From contig CM069604.1 of NCBI GenBank assembly GCA_035771175.1, forward strand, positions 19,159,115 through 19,223,114: DNA of 64,000 nucleotides, in the 5' to 3' direction. Below the pieces are notes generated by a model. It ran no database searches, was not told the DNA's origin, and was given only the letters and a program-made list of their open reading frames with translations. Position numbers and translations under genes: made by a program. This DNA comes from Paratinospora sagittata (taxonomy: Eukaryota; Streptophyta; Magnoliopsida; Ranunculales; Menispermaceae). Shown one piece after another: positions 1-12,400 of this stretch (positions are counted from its first letter, which is position 1; every line of letters starts with the position of its first letter).

Positions 1-1400
1 GCAGCTCTTTGGTCGGTAGGAGCAGGGGACTTGGACTTGGCCCCTACAGACCTCCTCCCCTTGGAAAGAGATCTCCCTGCTGACCCCTGAGCGGTAACTG
101 CTCGTTCAGTTGAGAGGTTCTTAAGCATGGATGAGTCGATTGAGTACCGACTAGAAGCAGTTCTCTTTGGGGCCATCTCTTCAAGCTTGTATGTTTTCTT
201 CTTCTTCCCTTTCTTGATAGAAGAGCCAGGAGCAGAAAAACCTACATTACAAACACAACAGCTCAGCTCGGAATTTTAACAAGAGTGATCAGTAGAAAAG
301 GGCTAGACACTCCAAGGTAGACTTACGTCCTGAGAAGATTTTCTTATGTTTGATAATACCGACTCGGTATAGCCTATCGGGAGTAAGAATTACTTTGTAT
401 TGCCGATCTATAAAGGGAAGCCGATAGATTTCGTCAACACGAGAGAAGTCAAACTTTTCGTCCCTACTCAATTTTTCCCAAGTACCTATCAAGAATGGTG
501 AAAAATATGAGTATCTACTGAACAAGAATAAGATAAGAAATAAAGATAAGGTATGGAAGGAAGCTCGGTACCTAGTTTCTCGAAAGTGGCCAGTACGCAA
601 GCTTCCTCCGCCCACGGCCCCGATGCAAAAAACTACTTGTCTTTCCATGATTTATTGGAAGTAGGGTTCTCGGTGATCAGGGGATTGGCCTTCCTCGGCA
701 CCCTGATGAGCAGATGCATAATACCACCCACTACATCTCGGGTGGGACTTTAGTCGGTATACGAGGACAAAGTCTTAGAAATCAAATTCTGGCCACTTTT
801 TCTCCTTCCAAAGTACAAGGCAACTCAGAATGGCCCTCCACACATTGGGGTTTAGCTGAGCGGGAGCATCTTGGATATGTTTCAAAAGGCGACATAGCCA
901 CAAGTCAAGGGGGAGGGTCAATCCATCCTCAAATAGGTTGGTGTACAAAGCAACCTCTCCCTTCTTGGGGTGGCTAGCTCAATCCCCAGGAGCAGGTGCT
1001 CTCAACCCAATGCGATTTGGTATACCGACCTCCTTCCTCAACTAAGCAAGGTGGTGCTCCTTTATTTTGGAAGGAACACGATCTACCGAGTAAAAAATAT
1101 CACCTACCCCTGCATCTTCAGGCTCGGGGGATACATGTATCCGACCCGATGTATTAGGCTTGGTACTACCGAGCCTACGCTGGGACCTATCGACTAACAT
1201 GGGTGCAATGTCAAGCACTTCTTCGTCCCCCTCGGTATCCTCAGATGAGGATAAACTACGACATTCTCTCCGACCGGAGGGTCAGCCCTAACTTCCTCTT
1301 CTCCTTCCTGAAAGAGGTCCTCGTAGGAAACTTCGAAAGAGGATGAAGAAGAAGATCTCTGGTCGGCAGGGGGATCTACGATAGAGAAAGCTATCTAAAC
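1..1400 (-). pseudogene. Antisense accessory ORF, gypsy-type 'Transposase_28'-like protein
   Basis: Read on the - strand, separate frames give GEVALYTNLFEDGLTLPLDL followed by WLCRLLKHIQDAPAQLNP and KSWKDK...FFASGPW. This pattern belongs to the plant 'putative gypsy type transposon' domain (PF04195-like). An acidic Ser/Glu-rich N-terminal part lies near 1200-1380. After GIIKHKKIFSG (around 330-360) an apparent intron (326 down to 242, GTAAGT...TGTAG) restores an open Lys-rich tail reading FSAPGSSIKKGKKKKTYK. A stop follows WPEFDF near 790 and the reading shifts frame between blocks, so it is probably degenerate. The function of these accessory proteins is not known to me. Confidence 0.6.
242..326 (-). 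other. Apparent spliceable intron in the antisense ORF
   Basis: On the - strand the donor is GGAC|GTAAGT and the acceptor TGTAG|GTTTTTC, 85 nt apart and T-rich. Joining them keeps the reading frame (Arg codon split C|GT) into the Lys-rich tail. The intron is antisense to the element's own genomic RNA. Confidence 0.5.
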
Positions 1401-1700
1401 AACCTAAGGACTGTACTTACATACCACCTACAGATTACCTAGCAGAAAGACAAAGAAAAAAGCTCAGAGTAAAGAGTTACCGCGCAAGAGTGGAAGACCT
1501 GTGAGGAGTAATAATGAACACGAATCTCGAGGCAGAATCAACTGCCCACAGTCAAAGGACGTGCACTGACGACAGGGCTGTCAGGCGGCGCACGTCTGCG
1601 TAGTTTTTGGAGCACAACTGTCATAAACATTAAATGGCTCGGTATTTGGGGTTTCATCTAACCTCAAAGCAATTAGTCTTGCTCGGCGCTTGGGGGTAAC

Positions 1701-2570
1701 TGTTGGACCATATACCAAGCATCAGACACGTCAGCCATATTAGTCTGGCCCAGTAAGACGTAGTATGCATCAGGTAGATATGTTGACCAGTTTGGGACAT
1801 CGATACAAATTTGCCCAATCAGGAACATAGCCTGAGCCCATGGTCGATCCTACCGACCAGAAGAATGTCATATTCGTAGAGGATGACAGGTCAACAACAA
1901 TAGGTCTACAAATCCAGGTTGGCATACCATACCAGTGAATACCGACCAAACGATCTTAATGTCTGCCGGTCAACACTAAAAACCACCTGGTCGGCCAACC
2001 ATATCACGGATCGCGGACCACTGTCTACCGACCATATTACAAATCATATCTTGGGAATCAAGCAGGGATAGGACATGTAGAGGTTTCCGACTCCAGAACG
2101 GATGGCGACGTAATGCCCGATCAGATAGGGATAGGGCGTGATCTACTGTGACAAGTTTGAGATCCACTCCTAATTCGACTCTGATAAGGCCAAACACTTT
2201 ACCAGATCGACTAGAAGGCTGATAGGTAATCCCAATCCTATAAGGGTCGTACCAGATCCTACCAGGAATCAAACAGGCTCTCATAGCATGAGTTGGACTC
2301 CTGATTCTACAATGACACTACTGCAAGGCCAAAAACCTCAAGCCCTCTCCATAAAAAGACCTCAACCTCTAAAGGGAAGATAAGGAAATTCTAAGCCATT
2401 CTCGACTGAGTTCGGTATTACGCAGTTTTGAACTAACTTAGGCATTAGAGGGTCTTTGGCCGACACCACATCGGTGTTCCTTGTGATAGCCTGTATTCTC
2501 ATGTTTTCCCTCTTTCAGATAACCAACCTTTGGCGATTTCTCCAGCACTCCGACAAGTTTTAGATCAACA
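1701..2570 (+). repeat. 3' LTR of the Tat-like element (870 bp)
   Basis: Begins TGTTGGACC and ends ATCAACA, with 5-bp inverted termini. A TATA-like CATAAAAA at 2350-2357 sits in a CT-rich context as in U3/R of plant LTRs. The downstream target-site half would be TCTTC at 2571-2575; the partner lies outside the window. Orientation is the same as EDD1. Confidence 0.65.
2350..2357 (+). promoter_or_regulatory. Candidate LTR TATA box
   Basis: CATAAAAA followed by CT-rich sequence inside the LTR, pointing toward EDD1 about 840 bp away. Position within the LTR fits U3 just before R. No transcript evidence. Confidence 0.35.
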
Positions 2571-3197
2571 TCTTCTTTCCACCTTATCGTCTACTGGTGT
2601 TGGTCAAATCTTACACCAATAAGTTTCATTTGTTTTTTTTTTTGTTTGCATGCTGCCCATTCAAGAGGCCACAAACACTTGGATGGTGATTTTTTTTTAA
2701 ACCAAGTGCCGCCTCTTGAAAAGGCGAAATCTAATTTTTTTTTTAAAGAATGATTGATGAGGCGCCATTCATTCAATTTAAGAAAAAAAAATGTTGCTGG
2801 TAAATTTTGAACAAGTTTGAGTTGATGTTGTGCCAAGGTGTCCAAAACTTGTCAAAATATGGATATAGTATTTTTTAATGCTTATTCGTGAATATAATAA
2901 AAAAATCATGCCTAAAATAGTAAAAAATCCCATATTTCTCGTATGCTAGATCAAAGATCCTATGGATTTGTTTTTTTAAAAGAAAAAAAAACAAAAAAAA
3001 AAAACCAAAGATGCAATTGGCGCTGTTTAAAGCTGCGTGATCCAAAAAAAACACATTCAGTTTGTTGTTTCGACTGCCCTGGGGCTTGCTTGCCGCTTGG
3101 TCATCCGGATAGCATGATAAGAGGTAATTGAAAGGCCGCGCCTCGCATGCTCCGATTCTAATATTCCTGGTACTCTCTCTCCACTCGCTTGCTTGCA
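2571..3197 (+). promoter_or_regulatory. EDD1 upstream region and 5' UTR
   Basis: The only unique sequence between the LTR and the EDD1 start codon. No clear TATA box is visible. A pyrimidine patch (CTCTCTCTCCACTC, 3173-3186) lies just before the ATG, as in many plant housekeeping promoters. The distal part is rich in A and T homopolymers and holds a short inverted repeat at 2660-2720. Confidence 0.45.
2660..2720. repeat. Short inverted repeat upstream of EDD1
   Basis: TTCAAGAGGC (2660-2669) pairs with GCCTCTTGAA (2711-2720), and CACTTGG (2676-2682) pairs with CCAAGTG (2702-2708), with a T-rich 19-nt loop and a small internal bulge. It may be a stem-loop or the end of a small element. Confidence 0.5.
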
Positions 3198-3476
3198 ATG
3201 GCCATGCTTGCTTTTCCCTTGGCTCTAGCACTCCTCAAGCCCCATACTGCTCATTTCTCATTCCTCCGTATCGGTAAGCAAACTCCTCCTCCTAACCTGT
3301 TCTACAAATCTCTCCATTGTCGTCGTTCTTCGTCACTTGGAATCAAGACAACTACAATTAGAGCAGCATCCTCGGCCCTAAGCAGTGGAACCGTATCCAA
3401 TTCCTCCTTAGCCGACTCCTCAAAGGATCCCAAATCTTGTGTTCTTACATTCCAACAGGCGGTTCAGCGTCTCCAG
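3198..3476 (+). CDS. EDD1: EDD1 exon 1 (codons 1-93)
   Basis: Contains the start codon, the predicted transit peptide and the first alpha-chain residues ([10 protein letters not shown]). Ends CAG|GTACCT, phase 0. Only the CDS part is given; the transcription start was not located. Confidence 0.92.
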
Positions 3477-6400
3477 GTACCTACTCTTTGTTTTCTATAA
3501 GTCTCTCCCCATTGTCCGTGCCATAGTTGCTTGAATCTTTTTTAACAAAGCTCCGAGTGATGGAGTTTGTGCACATCTTTTACTTATAGGAAAATATTTA
3601 TTTATTTTTGACTGGAAACGAGTATGTATTTATATAATAAAAGAGAGGGGCTACAAAACAGAGTGTTCATATGGGATGAGCTATCCCATAAGAGCAACAC
3701 ACAAAATTTACAATGATTCTAATATAGCATTTCTATTCCTCAGCCAGTCACTAATACCATAACCCCTAGCTAAATTGCTCACACTTATCCAATATGCGAA
3801 CCAAAAAACAGAATTGTCCCAAATTTTATCATAATTGTTCATTACATCATTAAATATTCTATCATTTCTTTCCTTCCATATGGCCCATAGGACTGCAAAA
3901 ACCGCCACTCTCCAAAAGGATCATCAACATTTGGTTTGGTGATACCGCATTGAACTAATTCCCATCTTCTCCATATCATCTCCTCAAAGCCGCACTCCCA
4001 AAACAGATGCCTACTGCTCTCTTCATTTTTCCTGCACAAACAACACCAGTGTGGAGAAAGCATAATGTATGGTTGCTTCCTTTGCAACACATCAGCACAA
4101 TGTAATTTACTATGAGCTAGCAGCCGCCAACCCATAATTTTGACCTTAGAAGGAACATGTGCTTTCCATATGAATTTAGGAAATGTCGGCAGGTTAGTTG
4201 GTTGGATGGGGGCCAATAGGTGGAGGTAAAAAGATTTAGTGGAAAATGCTTCATTATTGGTTCCAAGCCATATAATTTTATCCTTTTCGTTGGACATAGA
4301 ACATTGACCTAAATAATCAATCAGCCTTTCAGCTGCTAAAGATACTCTATGGGATAGGTTTCTAGACAAATGTAGGTTCCAGTTTAGTGGGTTGCTGTGG
4401 TTAGTTGTATCTGTAGATACAAAGGCTGAAATTGGGGCTTTGTCTAGGTTTGAATAGTTGTATAGTATGGGGAATTGGTTTTTGAGATTATCATTCCCGC
4501 ACCATGTGTCTTCCCAAAACATGATCAGGTTTCCATTTCCAAGTTTTAGCCTACTGTGTCGGTTGAAGAATGCATAGATGGATTGTATAAATTTCCAGCG
4601 GCTTTTGAGAGTGGATTTAGGACTGATGCTGCCATCTCTGGCATTCTCCAACAAACCATGTCTACTTTTTATGATTTTGACCCATAGAGAATTTGGTTCC
4701 CTGGTGAAGTGCCATAGCACTCTGTTCCTCCTCTGCAAATCTTCCACACCCAAGCCCCCTGCCTCAGTTGATGTTTTGACCCAATCCCATTTGCTTGCAT
4801 TCAGACCGGAGGCTTTCTCCTCACCTTTCCATAGGAAATTCATCATTTTCCTCTCAATAATCATTGCCACTGATTCTTGGTAATTTGAAAACTGAAAGGT
4901 AATAGGTTGGTATGGCCTGTAGAACTGCTCTTAATAATGCCAGACGTCCCCCTTTCGAAAGGAAACTCCGCTTCCATCCATCAATTCTCCTTGATGCGGT
5001 GAGCATAATAGGTTCCCAAATTCTGTTTTTAGAGGGTTTCCACCCAAAGGCATACCCAAGTATTTGATCGGGCAACAATCTATGCCACACCCAATTTCAG
5101 TGGCTAGATTGTTTATGTCATCCTCCCTCATGTTAATGCCAACCAACTTACACTTGGACAAATTTATATTGAGGCTGGATATTAAAAAAAAATCTTTTAA
5201 TTGTCATCATGACATTGTTGATGCTCTTCTTGTCATCATCCACTAGGAAAATGCAATCATCAGCAAAAAGGATGTGTGATAGTTGAATCTGGTCTGATCC
5301 AATTCTGAAGCCATTGATCAACCTCTTTTCCACAGCCTTATTAGCAATTCCATCCAAAGTATCAGCCACTAGGGTGTAAAGAAAAGGGGACAAGGGGTCA
5401 CCTTGTCTCAGACCCCTGGAGCCCTTAAACTTCCCCCTAGGTCGTCCGTTAACAAAAACAGAGAAGGAGACTGTACTCGAGCACCCTCGAATCCATTTTT
5501 GCCATCTATCGCCAAATCCTTTCCTTTGCATTACAAAATCAAGGAATCCCCATCGGATTGAATCGTATGCTTTCACAAAGTCGATTTTCAGCAACATTCC
5601 TTTTTTTGATCTCTGCCTGTACTCCTCTACGGCTTCATTGGCCATGAGAATTGCATTCGTGATTTGTCTGCTGTGTACAAAGGCCATCTGTGTTTCTGCC
5701 ACTGTGTCCTTTATTACTTGTTGTAGTCTACATGCCAATGTCTTTGCAATTATCTTGTAAAGACTCGTTGTGAGACTAATTGGCCTGAAATCTCCAACTA
5801 CCTTGGGATTGCACTTCTTTTGTATTAAACATATATATGTTTCATTGGTTCTTTGATTCACCGCACCAGAATTGTAAAACTCAGCCATTACCATTAGCAG
5901 GTCCTCTTTTATTAGATCCTAGAATTTTCGGAAAAATAAGATGGTGAATCCATCGGGCCCCGGGGCCTTCACCACATCACAGCTGAATACAGCCTGTTTA
6001 ATTTCTTCTTCTTCAAATGGTCTCTCTAGCCATAACTTTTGATCCTTAGAGATGCAATTCCAGTTAATTCCTTCGATGCCCCAAGTCAACTGCTCCATAT
6101 CCATAAAAAGTTCTTGGAAATGGTCAATGATTTCTTTGGTCATCTCCTCAACATCCTCCAGTAATGATCCATTTGGTTTTCAAAGTTTACGAATCATCAT
6201 CCTTGATTTTTTATGGCTTAGAATTCTGTGGAAAAATTTGGTATTGGCATCTCCTTCCTTAGCCCATATGATCTTGGCTTTCTGGGAAACAATTCTGTCT
6301 TCCCTGATATTTATGGCCTGAATTTTACCCATGATTTCCTCCCTTTTGGCCCTGTGTTCAATTGACCAGCTATCAACCCCCCATTGCTTGTCAAGTGAAA

Positions 6401-9400
6401 TCAGTTCTGATAATAGAGACTCCCTCATTTGCTGATCCTGATTGCAAAAATCTCTGCTCCACCCTTTGATTCTTAGCTTGAGGAATTTCAACTTAGCCAT
6501 GAATTTGTAACCTTCCCAGCCATCCCCAGGGTTTTGGCACCACGAGAGATTATTATTATTTATGTTGTTGTTGGTGATGATAATGTTTTTTTTTTCTTTT
6601 TGTTTTTTGGTAGGAAACTATGGATTATATATTCTTCTAAACATCTGCTAAGGGTTTTTTATTTATTTATAAAGGGATTCCCCTTTCAAAAACTTAGTTT
6701 ATTCTAATTTTTTACCATAGTAAAATTATTTTTAGCATTAAACCAATAATTACACTTCATAATTATTTATCTCCTATCCCATATTTCACTAAACTTCAAT
6801 AGTGGGATAAACTAAAGGGGGTGTGCCCAATGTATGAGGTTTTTGCCATTGTGGGTTCTAGGGAAAGGATGGTTTGTACAAAGCCTTATCCGCATATTGA
6901 CTTGGTTGTTTCCCAATTCAAACTTGTCACCCCAAAGGTCACAACAGAGTAGTTTCTGGGATAAATTTATTTTAATTTATTTTTTTTCTAGATCATCCTT
7001 AAATTTTTGACAAGATTAAGTTAAATGGTCTAAGGTTATGTCTAAACGTTCCATATTAATTACTACATATTCTTTAGATTGGAATAATAAGTATAAAATG
7101 CCCGAGCACTTGACATCTACAATATATATATATATATATATATTTTTTTTTTTTTGAGAAGAAACAATGTTATTAGTTAGTTGTATAACCAGCTCCATCA
7201 CCATACTATACTCTTGGGGAGGTATCAGGCCCATTCCTGACCCATTAATCCCCCTCACCTCCTAGGGTGAGGCAGTGGCAAGAATTGAACTTGGAACCTT
7301 TGGGTTCCAAAGCCATCTTTTTACCAATTGCACCAACTCCATGTTAACATCTACAATATATGATATATCTTTTTCATTTTTTGTAAGATTTGTGTGAATT
7401 ATATGGTGTGAATTGTGAATCATGAGATTCTAGTAATTTTTAGAATTCATTATCGGATTTAGAAGCATTAGGATTCACGAGAACCATTTCAAGCAAGGGA
7501 GAAAGCTCCTAGTACCAAATGAGAAAATAAGTTATATTTGGTAATGAATCAATAAACTGTCTTTTGTTTTTTAATATAAAGATACTTTGTATAATTGTTT
7601 CATTGGGTTGTATTTGAAGAATTCAAAAATTGTTTTTCCATACAACTTGAAAATTTGTGAAGGAAACAAGAAAGCAACTTTTGGTAGTTTCCTTTGGATC
7701 CTTAAACTCTAAAAACTGATTTGAAATTGGGCTATGGGTCATTGAGCTCTTGAATCACTAGTTAATTTATCTAAACGGGCTCAAAATTGCTAACCATATC
7801 TTAGTTTGAGTTTTTATGTGGCAACCATAATACCATTATGAATATGATAATGAGTATTTAAGAAATGCATATATTTGTTTCTATATATCTATATTTTGAA
7901 TCACATGATTCATTAGTTTAATACTAATTAGAGTCATTAGGCTTGCATGTAAATTGATTCCAATTTTGTGATTCTTACAACCAGGGAACGTACCTTGGCA
8001 GTCTCCATGTTGTTCATTTTGGTTTTATAATCATACTCTTCCACCTCATCTGCCTAACGAGAAGGCATGGTATCCTTTTCCTTGGCAGGTTTTGTCACTT
8101 GGGGTGCGTCTTCATCACAACTCTTGTCCTCCATCTCCGTGGCTGATATGTGTTCTTTTGGGTTGGATAGATTTTCTTGACCAGAAGCAGTGGAGGGCCA
8201 CCCATCGAGCTTCCAACGGGTCGGTTTTTCGGGGGTCCTTCTTGGATAAGATTTGGGCTTCGATCTAGGTCTCCTTTTATAAACCTGAAGTTAGGCTTCA
8301 TCCTCCTTCTTATTTGATTTGTTTTGTGGGCCTACATCAGCCTTATCTGACTTACTCTTGGGCTTTTCCAACGAGCCAGATTGACCTTTGGCCTGGCCAT
8401 CCTGGACCTAATGGAAATCCACGCCCATCCCCTGTAGCGTGTGGGCCCAACCAATAGGTCCAGATCGGTTCCTGGCTTGATATGATCTAGCATGCTCATC
8501 TGACTGTTTAGAGCCACCACGTGTCGTAGCCCGATTGCTTTTCTCGTACGACTCGGAGGTCCGGTAGTCAGCATGCCGCCTGGACCCAGCACCTGTCGCG
8601 CCGACTAACGTCGCCATCCCATCATTCTCCTCAGAGCTGTCACCATGGTAACCAATGCGCTTTCTCCGACGACGATGGTGGTCTTCTCCGGCGCTGGCGA
8701 CCGACTCAACAATGGTGTTCCGGTTTGGTTTTTCCTGCTGAAAATCCAATGCTGTTTCCGTCTGAAGGAGCCAATCTCGCTTGAGGTCGAAGAGACATAG
8801 CTCTTGGACACCGTCACCACTTGGAACTTCAATACACACCCGCAGAAAGCCGGACTGGTGTTCGACCACTTGCATTAGAGTAAGTTCCATTGATCTCCTG
8901 CTAACCGTGTTTGGTGCAATGGCTAGCATGCCACCACAAATATCAGCCACGTTGCCGAAAATATCCATTTTCTAGTATTTCGGCGGTATTCCTTCTACTC
9001 CAATCCAACTGTTGTGGCAGCAGATCTTCATATCCTTCCACTGGAGGTTCGGGGAACATTGCTAAAAATGGATTTTGGACTGTAACTTCAACACCTTACC
9101 CTTCGTAAGCCTTGCAAGCTCTGCATGGCTCTCACATCGTAACAATCCACAAGCAACCCCTAAGAATTTGAACTTGACATGGCGTTCCAAAAGGATTCCA
9201 GCTCCTTCTCAATATCAACCCACTCGTCCTTGGAAGACTCTCTTGTGATGATAACATTAAGAGTAAAAGTTTCTTTCATGTCCGTCCCACCATCACCTTG
9301 TGGCGCAGTGAGGGAGGGGGGGGGGGGAATAGTTTGCTTTGTGGGGGCCTTAGGCCTGGGATTGCGGATTTCCTCCAACTTCTTCGTGCTTCTCCCATCT

Positions 9401-12400
9401 TCTGATTTGGGTCTTTCACCTTGCAAGATAACTCTGAGGCTATCCTCAAAATTTTTCCATCCCAACCTAGACTCCTCGTCAGGGATGAAGATGGTATGTT
9501 GCGTGCCATTTTTGATCTTGGTGATTCGTATGAAGCTTCCTCGTCGGTTGGTGTAAAACTCGATGAGAATAACATGGTTACGACCATGGTGGACACGCTT
9601 GAAGCTGCCATCTTTGCGTTTATCACGCTCCTCATGAACACAGTTTAGGAGCCAGGCAACGAAACCCAAGTCCAAGCACATTGAGTAGACTCTCGCCTTC
9701 GTGGCTTCTTCAATCAACACCTCTGCACCGTCCCTTGATAAACGTATAATGAACCATTTGAATCTGGTCCGAAACATTTGCATGGACCATCTTCCTTTCA
9801 ATGCTGCTCAATGATTGTGAATATGAAGACCTTCTTGAGCCTTTGGAGCGTCGATCCTCCCCATTACGTCTACCTTCGTTGGACATCCGTGATTTCGAAA
9901 AATTCTCCCTGGACCTAGCTTCAGAGGAGCTCGATTTCTTCCTTCGATGGGACATAACTACTTTCCAGTCACTTTCGTCCCTGCGTCCACGCCTATCTTT
10001 AGCCTCACGCCCCTTCCCTCTCTCGCCAATCTTATGATTTACAATTTAAATCCAATCTGACACTTAACAATTTTACGATTCAATTTGGATTTATTAACTA
10101 TAACACCAAATATCATCTTGGTTGAGAAGTGGATTTAAGCTCATGGTTCAATCAAGATAAATTTAGGTCACATATAGCTAATCAATACAAATGTGTTTTA
10201 TCTCTTAGACGATGAATGAGTTCACATATAACAAATATTTGTGATATGAAAATTGTATGTAAATGGTTTCTTCTAGTGCTTCTATTTTTTTAGTTTACTT
10301 TATTTATTGGTAGTGAGTTAAAGCAAATTTCTTCTTGTATGGCACTTTTTTTTGGTGCGTTTCACCTGGTAGCATTTTTTTGTGAATGCTTCTAGAGTTC
10401 ATTGGGTTTGCCTAGTCTCCTTGACTAGCACATTAAGAAGTTTATCTTTTAACGGATTCACTTTAAGTGGTATTGGGATTTGACATGGTTTTATCTTTTG
10501 CTAGTTTGGGAGTGTTTGACAAGTGGAATGTGTAAGGTAGAGATGTCACACGATTGTTTGGGTAGTGCTACATTGTGAAAGCTTTCTATGTAAAAAATGT
10601 TTTAATGAGTGTGAAGAAAGAGAATAACCAATGGTGGGTTGGGGGCGCTGGAGAGTTCGAATCGGGACTCATGCCACCCACCAATATGTTGGCCAACAGA
10701 TTAAGGGTGTTTGTGGCCGTGCCCCGGAGAGATTAGTAGGAAACCAAAGAATTCTGATACCCGCCAATCTCAAAAAAAAAAAAAAAAAAAAAGAAAAGAA
10801 AGAAAGAAAGAAAGAGAGTCCTTAGACCATTTGTTGTTTGTTGTGCCTTGATTTTATGGGACATATGGATATCGGTCACGCTAGTAGCTGCCCTTGGAGA
10901 TAGGAGGATTCTTCCAATGTTGAAAGACTATCCACATGTTATTGTATTTGTTGTGGTGTTGAGCATCTAGAAAGAAAGGAATCGAGGAATTTTTGAGGAT
11001 ATTCAATAGGATTCAGTCATCCAAGTTCTACTGGGACAAATCTCATTTCCTAGCATCTTCTTCGTAGTGCTAACAAACTTTCCAAAGGATATGGAACTAG
11101 TGTATGGTCTTGGCGGTGGGAAGCTCTTGTATTCATGTTTGATTTTGCTTTGGGAAAATTTCTGTGATCCCTCAACCTTTGTTTTCCTCCTTTATTTTTT
11201 TAATAATCTCCCTAGTTTCTCATAAAAAAGTGCGCAAATAGAATTCTAGTGTCTTGTGGGTAAATGCATGGTTATCAAAATCTTGATTCGAATCTATGAA
11301 TCTTACGATTCACGATTTGATACAAGGGAAATCGATTCAAATCGTTAACATGAATCCCAATGCCACTAAATCTTACAGAAAATCTTTAAAAAAATAGTAG
11401 AATCTTACCATTAACGATTCAAATCTTACAAATCACAATTCGAGTCTTATGATTCAAGTGATTCATAAGACTCACAAGTGAAAATATATGTGATATATAT
11501 TCTTTTTTTTGTTTTTTGGATTGGAAACATAGATAGATATTATAAATAATAAAAAAGAGTACAAAAGGAGGGGATGAGTTATCCCACGAGAATTACATCG
11601 AAATCAGAATATTGTTCCAAGTCAAAGCCCATTCTCCGAAACTATATCCTAGGGAGAGATTGCTAGAACTGACCCATCCCATAAACAGGAACAAACTTTT
11701 TTCCCAAACTTTCCAGCTAGAACAAAAGCTGTCTCGAAAGACTCTACCATTTCTTTCTGCCCAGACACTCCATAAAACATCAAAAAGCACACAAATCCAA
11801 TATTTTTTACAACGATGATCAGATAAACTAATAAGATAACAAAAAAGTGAGTCAACATCAGGGGGCAAAGTTTCAGACATCTCCTCGTCCATTCTGTCCA
11901 GACTTCCTTCACAAAAGCACAATCCCAAAACACATGGTGAGCAGTCTCATCATTCAATCTGCACAGCCAACACCACGAGTGGGAGAGACAGAAGTTAGGG
12001 AACCTCTTCTGAAGCATATCAACACAATTTAGTTTGTTAAGAGCAATGAGCCAACCAAGAGTCTTGAATTTGAGGGGAATGGGAGCAGACCAAATGAAAG
12101 TGGAGTATGGAAAAATTGGATGGTTGGCTGAGGAGTTAAGGATGCGAAAAAAAGATTTTGAAGAAAACTTTCTAGAGGAATCCATAACCCAAACAATACG
12201 GTCATCAGAGTCTTGCAATTGAACATGGCCCAGGCAATCAAGAAGGAGAGGAATCTCCTCCAGTGCATGAGGAGGAAGGTTGCGAAAAAGGTAAAGTTTC
12301 TAGTTGGGAGTAGCATCTTGGGAGGTAGGATCAGGATTAATAAAAGAAGATATCGGGGCATTGTGGAGCCCAGGTGTCTTCCCAGAAACGGGTAAAAGAG

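Larger units (their letters stand above)
1..2570 (+). mobile_element. 3' end of a Ty3/gypsy element, probably Tat lineage
   Basis: The block ends in an LTR with matching termini (TGTTG...CAACA, 1701-2570), preceded by the purine-rich GCTTGGGGGTAAC just before 1701. An ORF on the opposite strand (1400 down to 1) lies between the missing pol region and this LTR, which is the layout known for Tat-lineage elements with an antisense accessory ORF. The element continues past the left edge, so its 5' LTR and target duplication cannot be checked. The lineage call rests on layout and LTR character, not on a pol domain. Confidence 0.65.

Noticed and set aside
553..1197. Open frames on the + strand near the left edge
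   Set aside because: They are shadows of the antisense gypsy-type ORF, whose protein pattern is clear on the - strand.
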